NCBI RefSeq assembly: GCF_047948215.1
Contig: NC_134463.1
Coordinates: 51,884,201 to 51,948,200, forward strand
Origin: Lycorma delicatula
Lineage: Eukaryota > Arthropoda > Insecta > Hemiptera > Fulgoridae
DNA length: 64,000 bases
Direction: 5' to 3'
Below the pieces are notes generated by a model that made no database searches, was not told the DNA's origin, and was given only the letters and a program-made list of their open reading frames with translations. A program made the translations under genes and the position numbers. This document shows positions 60,080 to 64,000 of the stretch, piece after piece (the first letter of the stretch is position 1; each line of letters opens with the position of its first letter).

Positions 60080-60770
60080 CTATTGATACCGTAAAGGGCA
60101 GGATACTAGATCAAGTATCATAGGGCTGTAATAGCAAAATCTGGCAGCTACTGATTCTATACATCTTTTAGTGGCTACGTTAAGAAGTGCTGCCTGATTC
60201 AGCGCATACGTATCTGAAATTATAAACTTCTGTATGGTGAGATAGAGGTTAGGTGGGACGGATAGAATTTTCGGTGACTTATGCAGTGTCTGGTATTTCA
60301 TCTACGGTGCGATAATTATGGGCACTAATTTTACCTATCTCTGACCGCAGATCATCCCTGATCTTATTTCCCACATCCTGGTATTTGGTATTTTTTCTTT
60401 TCATATTAGAGGCCAGTAGTATGCCAATGTCAATAATTCAGATGACCTTCCCCTGCTTTATGTTCACAGTCATTTCTGGGTGGTTGTGCTCTACTGCTCT
60501 AGCTGTGAAAACAATGCGATTATAATAAATCTTACAGCAAGAATTCTACATCACAGAAAGTGAAACATACTGATAATACAACAGTGTAAGCACCTAGGTT
60601 CAAGGCCATCTTTTGGCGGAAGATTCTCGGTACATTGTTGTACTGGATGCGTGCTCTTATGGAGATAATATCTGCAATCCCCGATCACGTGCTCAATGGA
60701 CTTATTCGCAAGACGCAAAGGTCGCAAGGTCGCAAAGACGTCAGCGATCCGTAAGTACAGTAACATCCTT
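60080..60770 (-). pseudogene. LINE C-terminal endonuclease-like domain remnant
   Basis: Minus-strand pieces in order: 'KNTGLFHKTEGFAFVVK' (about 60860-60810), 'LYLRIADVFATLRPLRLANK' and 'SIEHVIGDCRYYLHKSTHPV' (60766-60650; the 'C--C---ETI-HVTGGC--LA---Y--RH' block). Then 'VEHNHPEMTVNIKQGKVI' (about 60500-60450), 'MKRKNTKYQDVGNKIRDDLR' (60405-60345) and 'EIGKISAHNY' (about 60340-60310), and the end 'SGSTS' (about 60190). The order matches the 'RPD-V--D......DV-IP---N....EK--KY--L--E-----' C-terminal domain of the same LINE group, which has a restriction-enzyme-like fold in some clades. It is broken by many stops. Confidence 0.5.
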
Positions 60771-61054
60771 GACTATGTGCTTCTAATAATTTAGTGTTCC
60801 AATGAAAGATTTTTGACCACAAAAGCAAATCCCTCAGTTTTGTGAAACAGCCCGGTATTCTTGAGCCACGCAAAGGAACTGTTACAGTCCACTTGATCGT
60901 CCAGTATGAACCTGATAAATCATCTATTTAGCTTACTAGCTAGCCATTGATTCTTTCTTGTTTCGTCAGTTGTGGTATCTCCCAGGGGTTGAATCCTACC
61001 TCTGCAGAGCGCAATCGAGTCAACAGTCCTCTTCGTCCACTATTTCCTTATGAA

Positions 61055-61306
61055 TCAAGCAGATAGAACTCTTCTCTCGGAAATAATCTCCGAGATTTGC
61101 AGCTGTTTAACATGAAACCCGAGAAAACCCATGACAGTTCTTTCTCCCTTTTCCCGTGGCAGATTGAACCAGCAGAACTGCATGGATGATGGGTGTATTG
61201 TGAGTTGAATTCTACTCCCATCTTTTTTCAACCCTTCCAGATCTGTCCTTGTCCACTTCAGATTCCCAAAGCTACAGGCAACCAGCGGCAGCACGAATCT
61301 GTTCAT
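61055..61306 (-). pseudogene. LINE segment downstream of RT core
   Basis: The 83-codon frame reads 'MNRFVLPLVACSFGNLKWTR' and 'TDLEGLKKDGSRIQLTIHPS', then 'MQFCWFNLPREKGER'. It corresponds to 'INTFA-PV--YSFG---W---DLE-LD---RK-LT--G-HHP-S---RLYLPR-EGGRGL', the conserved region just after the reverse-transcriptase palm in this LINE family. The Arg/Gly pair of 'EGGRG' is altered. A run-on frame to 'KQLQISEIISERR' (about 61090) preserves part of the next helix. Confidence 0.65.
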
Positions 61307-61319
61307 TTCTTCGGTGAAA

Positions 61320-61475
61320 CATTTTTGCCCTGGGGATCAGGAACCACTCAGGACTCACTTTGTCATGGTCCTGAGTTAGTAGGGCCTGGGGGTGGCGAGG
61401 CACCTCCCAGGGCCACCTGATGATTGGTTGCAGGTCTCCTGTTCTGAGAGGCCGGGGGAAAGAAAAGAAAAGAAA
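61320..61475 (+). mobile_element. GC-rich 3'-end fragment with A-rich tail
   Basis: A plus-strand block, GC-rich, with a near-perfect hairpin GGCCTGGGGGTG / CACCTCCCAGGGCC (61383-61414) and ending GGGGGAAAGAAAAGAAAAGA (61452-61475). It interrupts the minus-strand LINE. The oriented A-rich tail suggests a retrotransposon 3' end inserted in the opposite direction. No target-site duplication was confirmed. Confidence 0.45.
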
Positions 61476-61513
61476 AAATAATTCTGTGTCTAAGAAAACA
61501 CCCCCTGCATTAT

Positions 61514-61720
61514 TCAATGCAGGTCTACATTGTATGGGGGTTTTCTTGTTCCAGTCGGGTAATCTAAGTGACAAAGGAAGGCATTCATTTCTTCTGTCCA
61601 TTTAATCCTTCCGCATATTACCACAAGCTGTGGGAACAGGTATCTGATTATAAACCAAAGCATCAGCCACAGTAGGAAGTACAAGTTATTGTTCATCAGA
61701 CATCTGAGGTGAAGTGCAAC
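61514..61720 (-). pseudogene. LINE Myb-like N-terminal fragment
   Basis: The frame 61696-61514 includes 'QLVVICGRIKWTEEMNAFLC' then 'HLDYPTGTRKPPYNVDLH'. 'GRIKWTEEMN--L' is the start of the Myb/SANT-like helix found at the N-terminus of the LINE family recognised downstream. In related proteins a 'Y---LH--F---YP' segment follows, of which 'YNVDLH' may be the trace. The frame ends at the insert boundary. Confidence 0.5.
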
Positions 61721-61900
61721 TGTTTCCAGCTGAGACGAAGTCTGCGACCTTCAAGTATCAGATGTAGATCTTTCCATCTATATACCCGAGGTTATTCTTA
61801 GTCTGGTTGGAGCAAGAAGTCCATGGATTGCTAATAACGATTTGGTTAAAGACATCACGAGGTCGCTCGCTCCAAAGAGTTTATAGCATTGCCTCTGAGG

Positions 61901-62668
61901 TTTTATTATGGTTATTATTTCTGTTATTTAAGAACATGAGTTGCCATGGAGTTGAAATATTCAATGAAGATAAACAGAAAATACCTTAACTGAAATTTAT
62001 GGAGGCTTAACGTAGACTGTTTTATATAAAAATTTTATGAAGAAGTAAATTCATGTTTTATTTATTATTTAGAACTTGACACTAATGTTAAAAATCAAAT
62101 TATACTCATTTTCCATTTTACTGTTATTATTATTACTGAATTTTTAAATTCTTTTGACATTAATTTAACTGCTTTCATAACACGGTATTCTTTCACCCCT
62201 TCTGTCACTATTCTCATCGCATGTTTCATAGTGAATTACTTTCTACTCACAGGTAACGTGTTAAGTTATATATATTCTGATATTTTGACATTGATGGAGT
62301 AGAAACTAACTTTGTTGTTTCTTTCACAATTCCCAAAACTTCCATCTAGACTTAAATTTATAAAGAAACCTTTGAATCTAAGAGTTACGTCATTTTAGCT
62401 CCGTGAAAAACTTAACTTCTTCTCACTAAAGTTAATGGTAATAATCTCTTTTATGCTTAATAAAGAATTATATTAAGCATCGTTTGAATAAGATTTATAT
62501 TCATTAACTCACGCTCAAAAAGTCCTGGCTGCTGTCTGATGGTTTGAAAATATACATAACTCTCTGAGTTGTTTTCAGTATATCTTTGCATATTTATGTA
62601 TTTTTTATTGATGAAATTACACAGAAGCTTTGAAACTTGTACTTGGAATATAGAAATGAAATTTTTTA
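61901..62668. other. AT-rich DNA with no recognised gene
   Basis: Nothing recognised. Confidence 0.5.
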
Positions 62669-62746
62669 GCGTATGAAATATGCCAACTCTGATCTAGATT
62701 CGAACCCGGGACCTACTGATGAAAGGCCGAGACGCTACCATTCGGC
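62669..62746 (-). mobile_element. SINE family B, head fragment, minus orientation
   Basis: On the minus strand it reads GCCGAATGGTAGCGTCTCGG, 'CCTTTCATCAGTAGGTCCCG' and B box GGGTTCGAATCTAG, ending 'GTTGGCATATTTCATACGC'. The very 5' bases of the head are missing and the body is absent. Confidence 0.7.
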
Positions 62747-64000
62747 ATATATTATTTTAACTTTTTATGTTAACAAACATTTCTATAGTTACGTGAAAGA
62801 TATTAACACACGTGATGGCTAGGAGATCATCACTTTGAATGTACCTACTATACTTTTTACTTCCGTTTATGAAAATTCATTTTACAAGAGATCGAGAAAA
62901 AGTTAATATTTATTCAGAATCTTTATAAAAAAATAATATTTGTTGTACAGTACGAAGCAGTATACAGGGAAATGATTAATTATTTCCTGGTTGAATGCAT
63001 GCAGAGAAAATAATGCTGAATTTTTTCCATTAAATAATAAAGTGTATTGTAAAGTTAATTTTTTATCAGCAAATTTATTCGTCTCAAATTTTTTTGAATG
63101 TAATATATTACAATAAATTCATTTACCTAAATAATAATAATAATAATAAAGCAAATCTGTAATGTTAATACAAGTAATAACATTTTTAACTAATAATTAA
63201 TATTATAAAATAAAAAAGGAAACATTAAACTAAAAAATAGATTAAAATACTTAATCAGTAATACAAGTTGACATATTCTAAGTTGTCAGTATTCTAAGTA
63301 AAAATCGAAACACTCGCTTATATTTTCAGTTACATATTAAACTGTCTTTAAAAGGAAAAATTCAAAAGTTTTTTAGTAAAAAGAATACGAACTATACTTA
63401 TAATCAAATTTTTAATACTAAATAAAATTATTATAATAAAATCAAAGACGGGAAACTTATAAAATTGAGATACTGATTAACTTTATATTATGAAGAAAAT
63501 ATATAATTCCATTTTAATCAAATATATTTTCATAAAATCTAATTGAAAATTTCAATAAAAATTATTAGATTACATTTGCAAGATAAATTTCTAGTTTCTT
63601 CTTACGTTAATAATAAATTAATTTTAATTAATAACTTTATACTATAAAGCAGTACTTTGTTAAATAAATTTACTTCTTCTTTAAAAAATAGATAATAATA
63701 ATATATTTTCAAGTAATGTCCTTTGCAACGTAACTTAAAATTCTATGTTGAAACAAGAACTTAAACTTTATAAAATAATTAAAAAAGATTTCGTTTACCT
63801 CATACATTAGCAAAGTCTTTTGGATATACGTACAGATCGTTGATATGTCTGTAAGTGGGTACCTAGTGAAGTAATAATAATTTATAGAGGGAATTTCAAA
63901 TGTAAAAGTTTACATCAAATATTTTTGTACAAAGGGGAGTCTGTGTTAGATTATAACGTTAATTAAGGTACATATTTCCCAGAAACTGCCACAGCTAAGC
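62747..64000. other. AT-rich DNA with (AAT)n run, no recognised gene
   Basis: 63129-63150 is an AAT microsatellite. Otherwise A/T-rich without structure that I can see. Confidence 0.5.

Larger units (their letters stand above)
59990..61900 (-). mobile_element. LINE with Myb-like N-terminal motif, internally deleted
   Basis: Read on the minus strand. An N-terminal segment with a tryptophan motif at about 61620-61560 comes first. The reverse-transcriptase core is deleted. RT-downstream sequence covers 61310-61060, and a C-terminal domain continues to about 60080. A G/C-rich plus-strand insert with an A-rich tail (61320-61475) interrupts it. The block is clearly less AT-rich than the flanks. 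The family is one often seen in insect genomes, with a 'KWT-EMN' N-terminus and a 'HPRS-V-RL-LPR-EGGRG' tail. I cannot name the clade from the sequence alone. Confidence 0.6.

Noticed and set aside
61193..61605. Plus-strand frames of 75 and 61 codons
   Set aside because: They are antisense to the LINE coding sequence or lie within the GC-rich insert; no similarity recognised.

Overview
The window looks like a stretch of AT-rich eukaryotic nuclear genome, most likely from an insect. The basis is very low GC outside repeats, no long open frames, no operon-like spacing, many microsatellites, two tRNA-derived SINE families, and degenerate relatives of several transposon classes typical of arthropods (RTE-like, R1-like and I-like LINEs, mariner, hAT MITEs). 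A hemipteroid host is a guess from the style of the repeats, not a demonstrated assignment. I found no convincing host protein-coding exon, rRNA, tRNA gene, CRISPR array or bacterial or viral gene.

What can be read is a transposable-element graveyard. From left to right: a terminal-hairpin repeat (514-785), a LINE 3' end (3890-4255), two decayed LINE pieces in opposite orientation (6070-7110), a composite RTE-like LINE with endonuclease and reverse-transcriptase pieces and an embedded SINE head (8329-10470), an RTE linker fragment (11170-11640), a transposase N-terminus (12960-13400), a second copy of the composite LINE (15008-16222) running into an inverted SINE pair (16222-16570), a foldback repeat (17032-17553), an R1-like LINE (19200-21120), a dispersed repeat (21700-22500, with a relative at 7704-7980), an old RTE-like LINE (23825-24600), and a hAT-type MITE with intact target-site duplication (25586-25841).

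In the second half: a second terminal-hairpin repeat with short inverted ends (29143-29872), tRNA-like SINEs (30053, 33150, 52128, 62669), two related DDE transposon remnants (30607-31542 and 34280-35150), a SINE (37745-38033), an old LINE (38270-39470), an almost full-length but dead mariner (41055-42266), an I-like LINE 3' end (43170-44100), a Mutator-like transposase remnant (44335-44765), another SINE (48479-48735), an RTE-like reverse transcriptase tail (52430-53300), an R1-like LINE with poly-A tail (54860-57313), and a LINE with a Myb-like N-terminal motif (59990-61900). The stretches between are AT-rich DNA in which I see only simple repeats.

Functionally, these parts are autonomous elements (LINEs, DNA transposons) and the non-autonomous passengers they probably mobilised (SINEs, MITEs). 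Nearly all are broken by frameshifts, stops or truncation. The most interesting points are structural: two copies of a LINE-plus-SINE composite sharing the same poly-A boundary, two SINE families with different tRNA-like heads but a common tail module, and a roughly 520-bp foldback repeat.
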